Position numbers and translations under genes: made by a program
The notes under the pieces: model-generated
Databases searched by the model: none
What the model saw: only the letters and a program-made list of their open reading frames with translations
What the model was told of the DNA's origin: nothing
In this document: one piece after another, positions 41,398 to 50,077 of the stretch
Position numbering within the stretch: the first letter of the stretch is position 1
Layout: each line of letters begins with the position of its first letter
NCBI GenBank assembly: GCA_046462475.1
Contig: JBKGVB010000015.1
Coordinates: 20,471 to 84,470, forward strand
Reading direction: 5' to 3'
Origin: JASLCR01 sp046462475
GTDB lineage: Bacteria > Patescibacteriota > Saccharimonadia > Saccharimonadales > Saccharimonadaceae
DNA: 64,000 nt

Positions 41398-41880
41398 ATG
41401 TCACACATTACCCTGATCCTGCACAATATACGTTCGACACACAATGTTGGTTCTATCTTCCGCAGCGCAGAAGGGTTTGGCGTGCAAAAAATCATCCTGA
41501 GCGGCTACACTCCATACCCTTCGCTCCCTGGAGACAAGCGCCTACCTCACATTGCAGAGAAGATTACACACCAGATCCATAAAACCGCACTCGGCGCAGA
41601 GAGCATGGTGCCGTTTGAATATCATGAGACTCTCGCACCTTGGCTTGAGCACAACATCCTGCCGCTCTTGGCACTCGAACAAGCGCCAGATTCAATTAAC
41701 CTCCCCGATTTCACGCCACCATCGGAATTTGCATTACTTCTCGGTGAAGAAGTTCAAGGCATTGAACCTGAATTGCTTGCTCGGTGTGATCAAATACTTG
41801 AGATACCTATGCGGGGTCAAAAAGAATCGTTCAATGTGTCTGTCGCTACTGGTATCGCGCTCTACGCCCTCACTACTTAA
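41398..41880 (+). CDS. SpoU-family RNA methyltransferase (second copy)
   Basis: 160 aa SPOUT methyltransferase. Motif 1 is ILHNIRSTHNVGSIFRSAEGFG (about 7-28), motif 2 LLLGEEVQGIEPELL and motif 3 SFNVSVATGIALYAL. Close to TrmL/YibK in size, so a tRNA wobble ribose methylase is plausible, but the substrate is not proven. It differs clearly from the SpoU protein at 9.2 kb. Its 3' end overlaps convergent dnaE by 8 nt. Confidence 0.88.
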   Translation: MSHITLILHNIRSTHNVGSIFRSAEGFGVQKIILSGYTPYPSLPGDKRLPHIAEKITHQIHKTALGAESMVPFEYHETLAPWLEHNILPLLALEQAPDSINLPDFTPPSEFALLLGEEVQGIEPELLARCDQILEIPMRGQKESFNVSVATGIALYALTT

Positions 41881-44800
41881 GCATCACTGCATCTTCACCA
41901 AGTAGCTTGACGAATTCTCCCATTAGCGTATCGCTCTGCTCTACTTTGAATGGCAAACGAATTGCAGATTTATTCTCGCCACCAAGTACAAGCACGATAT
42001 CCGACATACCTGGATGGTTAGCGCTGATCTTTTTAAGAGATGCGAGCGCAGCATGATCATCTGGATCTTTGACATGAACGTAAAGCTTCTTCGGCGTATC
42101 ATCAAATGGTGTTGGCTTTGGCATATCGGCCGACTTTATCTCGGATTTTTTAGCTGCTTTTTTTATACGTACACCTGAAACCGCTCCCGGCGTGCCCTTT
42201 GGTGCATTCATTTTACGGCCAGTCGATTCATACCCAGAAAGTTCCTTGTCCGTCACGATCATGATCTCATCTGCGATTAATTTCACTTCAGACGTAAGAT
42301 TGCCATCACGATCCCGGGCAGAAATCTTGCCCGTTGCCCGAATCACAATATCCTGAGCGAGGTCTTTGCTATGCTGCTGATAGAGATTAGGGAAAATAAT
42401 AATCTCCGACTCCCCAGTCTTGTCTTCGATACCTGCAAATGCCATCTTTGTGCCAGATTTTGTAATAATCGTACGCAGTGTCGTAATCAAACCGCCAATG
42501 GTCACCTTTTTTCCATCCGCATCTGGTGTGAGACTCGATAGACTTACCGTTTGCTCTTCAAAGTATGTATCATAGCTATCGAGCGGATGCGCCGAAATAT
42601 AAAGTCCAAGCAACTCACGTTCCCATGTCAGGTGCTCTTTCTCCGTATATTTTGTTGGCGCTGGCGTCAGAGTGAGACTTGGCTGCAACGATGCGCCTGT
42701 ACCCAGACTTGAGAAAAGATCCGTTTGGCCTGATGCCGCTTCTTTTTGCAGTTTGCTGCCAAATGCTTGGATCGTCTCAAGGTTAAACAGAAGATCGCTT
42801 CGGTCACCAAAGCTATCAAAACCACCGGCCTTAATGAGCGAGTCCCATGCCTTCTTATTGAATTTACTCGTCGAAACACGTTTTGCAAAATCTTCGATAT
42901 TTTTAAACGGCTCTTGTTCTCGAGCACGCAAAATTTCTTCAACCGCACCAACGCCGACGCCCTTCACCGCGGCCATACCAAAGCGTACCTTGTTCTCTCC
43001 AGGTACAACCGCAAATTCAACGAACGACTGGTTGACATCTGGTGCAAGCACTTCGATACCCATATGGCGGCACTCCGAAATCTCAATAGCGAGACGATCA
43101 ATATCGTCCTGGTCACTTGTCATTAGTGCAGCCATAAAGGCATCTGGAAAATGCGCCTTCAGGTACGCTGTCCAATACGACACCAATCCATAACATGCAG
43201 CATGCGACTTGTTGAAACAATAGTTTGCAAACTCTTCCAGCTGATCCCAGAATGTCTCGGCAATCTTCTGAGTTGCCCCACCATGTTTGATCGCACCATC
43301 AACGAAATCGATTTTAACCTTGCGCATCAGCTCAATATTCTTCTTACCTACCGCCTTACGCAAGGTATCCGCCTGTCCTCCGGTAAATCCACACCATTCC
43401 TTAGAGATCTGCATAAATTGTTCCTGATACACGAGAATGCCGTAAGTATTCTTGAGTGAATTTTCCATACCCGGATGTAGGTATTCGATTGTCTCTTCGC
43501 CGTGCTTACGCTTAATAAAGCTGTCGATAAACTGCATAGGACCAGGCCTATAGAGCGCCACCATGGCAATAATGTCATCAAAAACTGTTGGCTTCAGCTC
43601 CCGTAAGTATCGTTTCATGCCGGCGGACTCAAACTGGAAGACACCCGTTGTATCGCCTCTCTGGAACAGCTCGTATGTCTTCACATCGTCGAGTGGGATT
43701 TGCGAGAGTGTAATATCCTCTTTGTATACCTTTTTGATAATACGCAATGCATTGTTGATAATCGTTAAGTTAGAAAGGCCAAGGAAGTCCATCTTGAGAA
43801 GACCAAGCTCTTCAACAGGACCCATTGGATATTGCGTCGCGACTACTCCTTTTTGCGCCATCTCAAGCGGCGCATACTTCACGATATCATCTGGTGCAAT
43901 CACTACGCCTGCCGCATGCACACCGTGCGAGCGTATTGTTCCTTCTAGGCGAATCGCAAAATCAAAGACACGTTTTGCAGTTGGATTATTTTCATATTCA
44001 TTCTTCAGATCAGCATCATCAACCACTGATTTCGAAAGTGGAATGTGTCGCCCCTGAACTGGCGGCGGAATCATCTTTGAAAGACGGTCTGCTTCAGCAT
44101 AAGGTACCTGCAAGACACGTGCCACATCACGTACGGCAGCACGGGCAGCCATCTTACCGAATGTCACAATATTTGCTACGCGTGAATCCCCATACTTATT
44201 GGCACAATACTCAATCACTTCGCCGCGACGTGTATCTTGAATATCAATATCAATATCCGGCATCGAAATACGGTCTGGATTCAAGAAACGCTCAAAAAGA
44301 AGGTCATACTTGAGTGGATCCAGATCAGTAATATTGAGTGCATACGCGATGATGCTGCCCGCTGCCGAACCACGGCCCGGGCCAAAAATAATTCCCTGCG
44401 ATTTACCCCAGTTAATGAAATCCTGGACGATCAGGAAGTAGCCATTGTAGCCCATCTTGTCGAGGACACCAAACTCCATGTCCAGACGTTCAAGCTGGTC
44501 TTCGCTCAGCAACTTGCGCACCTCATTATTTGATAGTACCTCTGCCTCTTCTGCTGTCTTATCCGCATACCTCATGGCTAATCCGCGATATACCAAATGA
44601 TCGAGATATTCTTTCTCTGACTCGCCGTTTGGTGTCGGATACTTCGGAATAAGGATTTTACCGAGTTCAATCTCAACATTACAGCGATCGGCAATTCGAC
44701 GTGTATTGGCGACAGCATCTGGATTCGTCTCCTGCCAGCGTCCGATGATTTCTTTTGGATCCGTCACGTGAAGTTCAAAATCCTTAAGACTCATACGGTT

Positions 44801-45535
44801 TGTATCAGACAGATATGCTGCCGTACCGACACACAATAGAATCTCATGAGAATCCTGGTCAGCATGCTCAAGGTAATGAGCATCGCTCGTCACGACGCAG
44901 GGGATGTCGAGCTCTTTAGATAATCTCTCTAAATAGCCGTTTATTTTTACCTGTACATCCCACTTGGTAGGGCAATCTGGATGACCGTGGTCTTGTAGCT
45001 CCAAATAATATCGATCGCCAAAGATAGATTTGTACCACTTGGCAATCTCTTTTGCCTCTTCATAATTATCGACCCGCAAATTCTCGCCAATCTCACCCGA
45101 GGCACAGGCGGAGAGTGCAATAACACCTTCATTGTGCTTTTCGAGCAACTCATGATCGATACGAGGCTTGTAGTACATACCCTCGAGGTTCGCCTTGGTA
45201 GTAAGCTGCATCAGATTCTGATAGCCAGTTTCATTCATGGCAAGCAATATCAAGTGATAGCGCGCTTTATCCTTTGCTGGATCACGATCAAATCGCGACC
45301 GAGCTGCCACATATGCCTCGATACCTATGATTGGCTTGACGTCTTGTCCTTTAGCTTCTTTATAAAATTCGATCGCCCCGCTCATTGTGCCGTGGTCAGT
45401 AATCGCACACGCTTCCATGCCAAATTCCTTTACTCGAGAAATAAGCTCTGGCACTTTTGAAAGTCCATCAAGCAGACTATGATGTGTGTGATTGTGCAAA
45501 TGCACAAAATCGGCAGTAGTAAGATCCCCCTTCAT
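41873..45535 (-). CDS. dnaE: DNA polymerase III alpha subunit
   Basis: 1220 aa replicative polymerase. An N-terminal PHP domain (FVHLHNHTHHSLLDGLSK) precedes the palm with the catalytic MPDIDIDIQDTRRGEVIEY (metal Asp residues), the GPGRGSAAGSIIAYAL block, a helix-hairpin-helix region and a C-terminal OB fold (VTIGGLITTLRTIITKSG). The ATG at 45535 was chosen over an earlier one because a TATAAT ends 10 nt before it. The hairpin at 45555-45572 separates it from the upstream gene. Confidence 0.97.
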   Translation of the reverse strand: MKGDLTTADFVHLHNHTHHSLLDGLSKVPELISRVKEFGMEACAITDHGTMSGAIEFYKEAKGQDVKPIIGIEAYVAARSRFDRDPAKDKARYHLILLAMNETGYQNLMQLTTKANLEGMYYKPRIDHELLEKHNEGVIALSACASGEIGENLRVDNYEEAKEIAKWYKSIFGDRYYLELQDHGHPDCPTKWDVQVKINGYLERLSKELDIPCVVTSDAHYLEHADQDSHEILLCVGTAAYLSDTNRMSLKDFELHVTDPKEIIGRWQETNPDAVANTRRIADRCNVEIELGKILIPKYPTPNGESEKEYLDHLVYRGLAMRYADKTAEEAEVLSNNEVRKLLSEDQLERLDMEFGVLDKMGYNGYFLIVQDFINWGKSQGIIFGPGRGSAAGSIIAYALNITDLDPLKYDLLFERFLNPDRISMPDIDIDIQDTRRGEVIEYCANKYGDSRVANIVTFGKMAARAAVRDVARVLQVPYAEADRLSKMIPPPVQGRHIPLSKSVVDDADLKNEYENNPTAKRVFDFAIRLEGTIRSHGVHAAGVVIAPDDIVKYAPLEMAQKGVVATQYPMGPVEELGLLKMDFLGLSNLTIINNALRIIKKVYKEDITLSQIPLDDVKTYELFQRGDTTGVFQFESAGMKRYLRELKPTVFDDIIAMVALYRPGPMQFIDSFIKRKHGEETIEYLHPGMENSLKNTYGILVYQEQFMQISKEWCGFTGGQADTLRKAVGKKNIELMRKVKIDFVDGAIKHGGATQKIAETFWDQLEEFANYCFNKSHAACYGLVSYWTAYLKAHFPDAFMAALMTSDQDDIDRLAIEISECRHMGIEVLAPDVNQSFVEFAVVPGENKVRFGMAAVKGVGVGAVEEILRAREQEPFKNIEDFAKRVSTSKFNKKAWDSLIKAGGFDSFGDRSDLLFNLETIQAFGSKLQKEAASGQTDLFSSLGTGASLQPSLTLTPAPTKYTEKEHLTWERELLGLYISAHPLDSYDTYFEEQTVSLSSLTPDADGKKVTIGGLITTLRTIITKSGTKMAFAGIEDKTGESEIIIFPNLYQQHSKDLAQDIVIRATGKISARDRDGNLTSEVKLIADEIMIVTDKELSGYESTGRKMNAPKGTPGAVSGVRIKKAAKKSEIKSADMPKPTPFDDTPKKLYVHVKDPDDHAALASLKKISANHPGMSDIVLVLGGENKSAIRLPFKVEQSDTLMGEFVKLLGEDAVMLK

Positions 45536-45545
45536 AACTCCTACT

Positions 45546-45551
45546 ATTATA
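45546..45551 (-). promoter_or_regulatory. dnaE -10 element
   Basis: TATAAT ending 10 nt before the dnaE ATG. Confidence 0.65.
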
Positions 45552-45554
45552 ACA

Positions 45555-45572
45555 GGGAGGGTCTCCCCTCCC
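45555..45572 (-). terminator. Hairpin between the small membrane operon and dnaE
   Basis: GGGAGGG-GAGA-CCCTCCC with no good T-run; probably a weak terminator. Confidence 0.5.
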
Positions 45573-45597
45573 AACCTTTTCTAAAGCACACTTGTGA

Positions 45598-45897
45598 TTA
45601 CTTTTTAGCGCTATTGAGAATGTGGGCAATCCCACCAAGAAAGTCATGAAGCGGTGGAAAAATAGTTCCTAGCCAGCTCAAGAGCCAGACCACTATCGCA
45701 ATAACAAGTGAGCCGCCGATCACCGTTCCGGCGCCAAACACAATACCCCGGAAAAAATTGATCTTATATACTTGCGCCCTCGAACGATTAAAATCATAGA
45801 ATAGCTCTTCGAGAACATTTTCTCTTGCCCCACGTTCATTGTCACTTTTGATTTTATTTTTTATGCGCCCAAAAAGTGAAAAATGTTTTTTTGCCAT
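45598..45897 (-). CDS. Small membrane protein (DUF5665-like)
   Basis: 99 aa. A basic N terminus, then FFRGIVFGAGTVIGGSLVIAIVV as part of one long membrane segment (about 50-75). The RGI-GaGT-iGG pattern resembles DUF5665 proteins of CPR bacteria, as I recall that family. Function unknown. Third gene of a compact operon with the two genes above it. Confidence 0.8.
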   Translation of the reverse strand: MAKKHFSLFGRIKNKIKSDNERGARENVLEELFYDFNRSRAQVYKINFFRGIVFGAGTVIGGSLVIAIVVWLLSWLGTIFPPLHDFLGGIAHILNSAKK

Positions 45898-45902
45898 ACC
45901 AA

Positions 45903-46130
45903 CTATCTCTTAAGTGTTTCTTCGATGTCTGTACGAATCTCATCTGATTTTTCGCGGACTGCATCCGTCATTGTTTCCTTACGGCTTTTCGTCTTTTGCT
46001 TGAGCTCACTAGCTTTATTCTTAAGGTCTGCGCGAGTTTCCTTACCGCTCTTAGGTGCAGTCAGCACACCAGCAACGACACCCGCCACGGCACCGACAAT
46101 TGCTCCAATAGCAAGTCCTCTTCTAGCCAT
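45903..46130 (-). CDS. YtxH-domain protein
   Basis: 75 aa. A short glycine-rich membrane segment (AIGAIVGAVAGVVAGVLTAPKSG) followed by a charged helix, the layout of the YtxH general-stress family, probably membrane-associated. It overlaps the upstream gene by 8 nt and lies 5 nt before the next. Confidence 0.85.
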   Translation of the reverse strand: MARRGLAIGAIVGAVAGVVAGVLTAPKSGKETRADLKNKASELKQKTKSRKETMTDAVREKSDEIRTDIEETLKR

Positions 46131-46383
46131 TTTTACCCTGCCTTTTCTTTTTAAAACGTTTCGCCTGCTTCAGAATCATACTTCCTAAAAATGCTCTCGA
46201 TGATGTCTTCGACATGCTCGCCATAAAACTTTCAACACTCTCCACAGTCTTTTCGGCTGTCGAGGCGACTCGTTTAATCTGAAGTGTTACCTTCACTAGA
46301 AGAATACCAATAATAATTCCTACGACAAGAAAAACTGCGAGAAGTATGGAAAGGATAATAACCAGGATCTGAAATGCATTCAT
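46123..46383 (-). CDS. Small membrane protein, DUF948-like
   Basis: 86 aa. One N-terminal membrane segment (about 5-30), then an amphipathic coiled stretch (VTLQIKRVASTAEKTVESVESF) and a basic tail. The layout resembles DUF948 proteins that precede YtxH genes in Gram-positives. Leads the three-gene operon; the extended -10 TGC-TATTAT ends 6 nt before its ATG. Confidence 0.8.
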   Translation of the reverse strand: MNAFQILVIILSILLAVFLVVGIIIGILLVKVTLQIKRVASTAEKTVESVESFMASMSKTSSRAFLGSMILKQAKRFKKKRQGKNG

Positions 46384-46389
46384 ACACTC

Positions 46390-46398
46390 ATAATAGCA
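46390..46398 (-). promoter_or_regulatory. Extended -10 of the DUF948-YtxH operon
   Basis: TGC-TATTAT ending 6 nt before the ATG at 46383; leaderless. Confidence 0.7.
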
Positions 46399-46412
46399 CG
46401 TCGCACATTAAA

Positions 46413-46436
46413 GAAGAGGGCCAACAAGCCCTCTTC
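46413..46436 (-). terminator. Terminator after the GlsB-like gene
   Basis: GAAGAGGGC / GCCCTCTTC 9-bp stem followed by a weak TTT. Confidence 0.65.
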
Positions 46437-46461
46437 TAGAATCCTTAGGTGAACCGCCCGC

Positions 46462-46743
46462 TTAGGCTCTCCTGCCAGCTCCCGCTCCAGTAAAAAGTTT
46501 TACAATAAAGAGCAGGATAATCGCACCGATAAGCGCGACTATAAAACTCCAAAGAGAGAACCCATTTGTACCGCTACCACCGAGCAATCCGAATACGATA
46601 TTGCCGATGACTGCGCCGACCACTCCAACAACAATGTTGAGCAGTAGCCCCATAGACTCATTTGTTTTCATGATCATTGAGGCTACCCACCCGGCCAGCC
46701 CGCCGAGCACAATAGCTCCGATCCATCCACCAAGTCCTACCAT
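46462..46743 (-). CDS. GlsB/YeaQ/YmgE-family membrane protein
   Basis: 93 aa with three hydrophobic segments and conserved glycines (GGWIGAIVLGGLAGWVASMI, VVGVVGAVIGNIVFGLLGG). The family is linked to stress and the cell envelope in other bacteria, without known activity. A perfect GGAGGTG precedes the ATG; a TATACT lies at 46782-46787, next to the galU stop. Confidence 0.9.
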   Translation of the reverse strand: MVGLGGWIGAIVLGGLAGWVASMIMKTNESMGLLLNIVVGVVGAVIGNIVFGLLGGSGTNGFSLWSFIVALIGAIILLFIVKLFTGAGAGRRA

Positions 46744-46781
46744 TTCACACCTCCCTTCAGTGTTTAATAGTTCGTACTCTC

Positions 46782-46787
46782 AGTATA
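46782..46787 (-). promoter_or_regulatory. -10 element of the GlsB-like gene
   Basis: TATACT about 38 nt before the ATG, just after the galU stop; leadered. Confidence 0.6.
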
Positions 46788-46790
46788 CAC

Positions 46791-47687
46791 CTATTTTCCA
46801 GACTTGTCGGCAATAAATTCACGTAATTCTGATCCCAACTCGGGATGATTTAGCCCAAAGTCGATCACAGTCTTAAGATACTCGAGAGGATTTCCGGTGT
46901 CATAAAATGTGGCATTTTCGATTTCTTTCGCATAGAAGGTATGCCCTTCATCTATCATCTTCTGTACAAATGGCTGAAATGTAAATTCACCTTCCACGTG
47001 ACTCTCTAAACCTTTTTCGATATAGTCGAGTAACTTACCAGGCAGCAAATAACCCGACACGCTTGCGAGTTCAGACGGCGCATGTTGCTTTCCCGGCTTT
47101 TCGACTACTTCATTCATCTTGATGAGTCCCGCATCCACTTCATCGCCGGCTGCAAATCCATATGAATCATATTCTTTATCGCTCATCGCGCGCTTGCAGG
47201 CAAATACACCACCACCGTGCTTTTCGTATATATCGATCATCTGTTTCGTGGAATTAGCCTCGGGGCTAAAGAAATCGTCCGCCCAGGTATAAATAAACGG
47301 TTCATCACCGATGAGATGCGCAGCGCTGAGAAGCGGCGTTGCATTGCCATAGGGCCCCTTTTGGCGAACGTAGACGAAATTTGCTTGATTCGCAATATTC
47401 TCGATCATATCAATATAATGCTTCTTCTTGTCACCGCCAGCTCGTAGATTTGTCAGGAGTTCTTCGGTGGGGAGATCGAAGTGATCTTCAATCGCTCGTT
47501 TATTTGAACTACCGACAATGATAATATCTTTAATGCCTGCTGCAACCAGCTCTTCTACCACATATTGAATAATCGGCTTGTCAATTAGCGGCATCATCTC
47601 TTTTGGCATTGCTTTGGTTTGTGGCAAAAAGCGCGTGCCGAACCCGGCCGCTGGAATAACTGCTTTCGTAACACTATTCATAATCAC
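46791..47687 (-). CDS. galU: UTP-glucose-1-phosphate uridylyltransferase
   Basis: 298 aa nucleotidyltransferase making UDP-glucose from glucose-1-phosphate (the phosphohexomutase at 16.7 kb would supply it). AVIPAAGFGTRFLPQTKAMPKEMMP is the UTP-binding signature; the metal Asp is in YTWADDFF; VVEKPGKQ and GEFTFQPFVQ are typical. It overlaps the Nudix gene by 4 nt and ends the uvrB-gat operon. Confidence 0.96.
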   Translation of the reverse strand: MIMNSVTKAVIPAAGFGTRFLPQTKAMPKEMMPLIDKPIIQYVVEELVAAGIKDIIIVGSSNKRAIEDHFDLPTEELLTNLRAGGDKKKHYIDMIENIANQANFVYVRQKGPYGNATPLLSAAHLIGDEPFIYTWADDFFSPEANSTKQMIDIYEKHGGGVFACKRAMSDKEYDSYGFAAGDEVDAGLIKMNEVVEKPGKQHAPSELASVSGYLLPGKLLDYIEKGLESHVEGEFTFQPFVQKMIDEGHTFYAKEIENATFYDTGNPLEYLKTVIDFGLNHPELGSELREFIADKSGK

Positions 47688-48226
47688 CCCTCCAATTCTT
47701 TTAATTTTTCGTAGGCAAAAAACACCGCTTCCGTATCGGTCATGCGTGCATTTTTGGCGTTTTCAATCAACTGCTTAACGGAAATAAGATCAACTTCAAC
47801 TTCTTCAAGTTCATCAAGTTCCTTCCCAGAGCCTACCGGTATACAGTTCGTCGCAAGAAAATAATGCCACGTCATGTTCAAATATGCATGCTTGTATGCC
47901 TTACCGATATATTCAACCGCCCCGACAGCGTATCCTGCCTCCTCTCTCAGCTCACGAATTGCCGCTTCTTCTGGAGTTTCACCTTGATCTACGGCGCCAC
48001 CAGGAATTTCATCAAAAACCTTTTCAGGACCCCCGCGAAATTGCCTAGCAATAACAACCTTATTGTCTGATGTAAGAGCGATAACTCCTGCCGCTTCTAT
48101 GCCTTCGGGGTCATTGGTCTCAATGCTAACTTTTTTGCCGTCATTACGGATAAAGTGTTTTTCAATAACCGTCCGCCAGCCCGTATAAAGCTCATTCGTT
48201 GGTTCAATCCTCTTCCAGGCTCGCAT
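47684..48226 (-). CDS. Nudix hydrolase (ADP-ribose pyrophosphatase-like)
   Basis: 180 aa. A complete Nudix box runs from Gly77 to Gly98 (GAVDQGETPEEAAIRELREE), the Mg2+-binding helix that cleaves nucleoside diphosphates linked to another moiety. The upstream strand (ALTSDNKVVIARQFRGG) and the following YIGKAYKHAY fit the ADP-sugar branch. Coupled to galU by a 4-nt overlap, 5 nt downstream of gatB. Confidence 0.93.
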   Translation of the reverse strand: MRAWKRIEPTNELYTGWRTVIEKHFIRNDGKKVSIETNDPEGIEAAGVIALTSDNKVVIARQFRGGPEKVFDEIPGGAVDQGETPEEAAIRELREEAGYAVGAVEYIGKAYKHAYLNMTWHYFLATNCIPVGSGKELDELEEVEVDLISVKQLIENAKNARMTDTEAVFFAYEKLKELEG

Positions 48227-48231
48227 ATAAC

Positions 48232-49656
48232 TTATAGTCTTTCTCGTATTAGTTTTTGCGCAAGAGCCGGATTTGCTTGGCCTTTTGACTTCTTCATAAT
48301 CTGGCCAACAAGGAAGCCAATCGCCTTATCGTTACCAGCCTTGATGTCCTCGACTGCTTTTTGCGATGCCGGGTCGGCAAGAACTTCATCGACAATTGCC
48401 GCAATAGCACCCTCATCACTTACTTGCAGCAGATTCTTTTCTTCAGCAAGCTTACGTGGATCTGAGGCTCCATTCATAAGATCATTAAAGAGTTCGCTCG
48501 CAGCATTTGATGAAATTTCTGCTTTTTCTGTCATATCGGCCAAGGCAAGCAGATCAGCAACCTCTGCCGTCTTCTTTAACTCGCCGCCCGCTTCTTCTTC
48601 GCTGAGATTACTCGCAAGCCAATTCGCGACACGTTTTGCCGCCTTTTCATTTTCAGCGAGGATAGATGAAACCAATTCCGCATACTCACGGCGCGCTAAG
48701 AGACCATTAATCACCGATTTATCGACCCCAAGACCTGCAAACTCACTGCGGTATTCGCCCGGCAGTTTTGGCACCATCGCCTGGATTTCATTCACTTCTT
48801 CATCTGTAAGAATAATTGGTGGAATATCTGGATCGGGCATATAACGATAGTCCTGCGCATCTTCTTTTGACCGCTGTGAGACTGTAATACCCTTGTCGTC
48901 TACCCAGCCGCGTGTCTCCTGGACGATACGCTCGCCTCTCTCAAGCTGTTCAATCTGCCGCTTAAACTCATACTCAGCAGCGCGCTCAACACTACGAAAG
49001 CTGTTGAGATTTTTCGTCTCAGTACGCGTACCGAGTTCGGTTGATCCTTTTTTTGCCACCGAAAGATTGACATCAAATCGCATATTACCATGATAAAGGT
49101 CGCCATGTGTCACGCCAGCATAAACCATGAGCTTGTGGAGCTCCTGGGCATATGCGCGGGCTTCGGCTGGGCTATGCATATCTGCCTCAGAGACAACCTC
49201 AATGAGCGGCGTGCCGGCGCGATTCAAGTCAACTAACGAGTAATCACCATAATGCGTCAGCTTTCCCGCATCCGTCTCTAGATGAGCATGGTGGATTCGT
49301 ACTTTTACCGAACTACCGTCTTCGAGTGGCGCCTCGACAGATCCAGCCAAAATCGTCGGCTGATACATCTGAGTAATTTGGTAACCATTTGGTAGATCTG
49401 GGTAGAAATAATGCTTGCGATCAAAGCGACTTACGCTCGCAATCTTCGCATTCAAGGCTTTTCCGGCTTTGATCGCTAGATTGATAGCCTCCCGGTTCAA
49501 TACTGGCAGCATACCTGGCAAACCAAAATCAATCTCATGGACTTTTGAATTTGGCTCGGCATTTCGTGCGTCATTGTCGGCAGGGCTAAATAGTTTCGTA
49601 TTTGTCGCGAGCTGCACATGGCACTCGATGCCAATTGTCATTTCATAATCGTTCAT
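48232..49656 (-). CDS. gatB: Asp/Glu-tRNA amidotransferase subunit B
   Basis: 474 aa; binds misacylated Asp-tRNA(Asn) or Glu-tRNA(Gln) in the GatCAB complex. IGIECHVQLATNTKLF at the N terminus, the zinc/ATP region DFGLPGMLPVLN, FDRKHYFYPDLPNGYQI and the C-terminal YqeY-like tail domain are all present. It follows the HEPN-like gene within the operon. Confidence 0.97.
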   Translation of the reverse strand: MNDYEMTIGIECHVQLATNTKLFSPADNDARNAEPNSKVHEIDFGLPGMLPVLNREAINLAIKAGKALNAKIASVSRFDRKHYFYPDLPNGYQITQMYQPTILAGSVEAPLEDGSSVKVRIHHAHLETDAGKLTHYGDYSLVDLNRAGTPLIEVVSEADMHSPAEARAYAQELHKLMVYAGVTHGDLYHGNMRFDVNLSVAKKGSTELGTRTETKNLNSFRSVERAAEYEFKRQIEQLERGERIVQETRGWVDDKGITVSQRSKEDAQDYRYMPDPDIPPIILTDEEVNEIQAMVPKLPGEYRSEFAGLGVDKSVINGLLARREYAELVSSILAENEKAAKRVANWLASNLSEEEAGGELKKTAEVADLLALADMTEKAEISSNAASELFNDLMNGASDPRKLAEEKNLLQVSDEGAIAAIVDEVLADPASQKAVEDIKAGNDKAIGFLVGQIMKKSKGQANPALAQKLIRERL

Positions 49657-49657
49657 A

Positions 49658-50077
49658 TCAAATCGCTCCCATATCCTTTAAGCCCTGCTTGAATGCCTCA
49701 AGCGCGCGGAGAGTAATATCATAATTCACATTTGCATCTGTCTCATGTGCAATCCTATTGCGGAGTTTGTGCGCTGTCCAAACATGATTCGCATTCTTCC
49801 AAGAGTTCTGTGCAGATTTCATGCGCTCGCCCATTGTTTGCCCCTTGAATCCACGTTCACGAAGCGCACGATCAAGCAGCTTGTCGGCATTTAGGATCGC
49901 CAATTGACAGCTTGACTGATTGTCCCGTGCAACAGACTGCTCAATAGAAAGCCATTCCGAACGGTATTTCTCAACATGCAATGTCGAACGTCCACCGCCA
50001 CGCATTGAGATAAAAAACAAAAGGCAGCCACCAAATAGCAGCACTACTACGAAGACAATCATCACTGCGATGCTCAT
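49658..50077 (-). CDS. Membrane protein with HEPN-like motif, 139 aa
   Basis: A membrane segment (about 3-24) followed by a helical cytosolic domain. Near the C terminus HKLRNRIAHETD contains Arg106-Asn107-x3-His111, the RNxxxH pattern of HEPN-domain ribonucleases and nucleotide-binding proteins; the preceding helices (NADKLLDRALRERGF) fit the same fold. Function unproven. It sits between gatA (4-nt overlap) and gatB (1-nt gap), so it is made with the amidotransferase. Confidence 0.82.
   Translation of the reverse strand: MSIAVMIVFVVVLLFGGCLLFFISMRGGGRSTLHVEKYRSEWLSIEQSVARDNQSSCQLAILNADKLLDRALRERGFKGQTMGERMKSAQNSWKNANHVWTAHKLRNRIAHETDANVNYDITLRALEAFKQGLKDMGAI

Noticed and set aside
42672..43193. 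Plus-strand open frames inside dnaE
   Set aside because: Antisense shadows of a clearly coding polymerase gene, without promoter or ribosome site.
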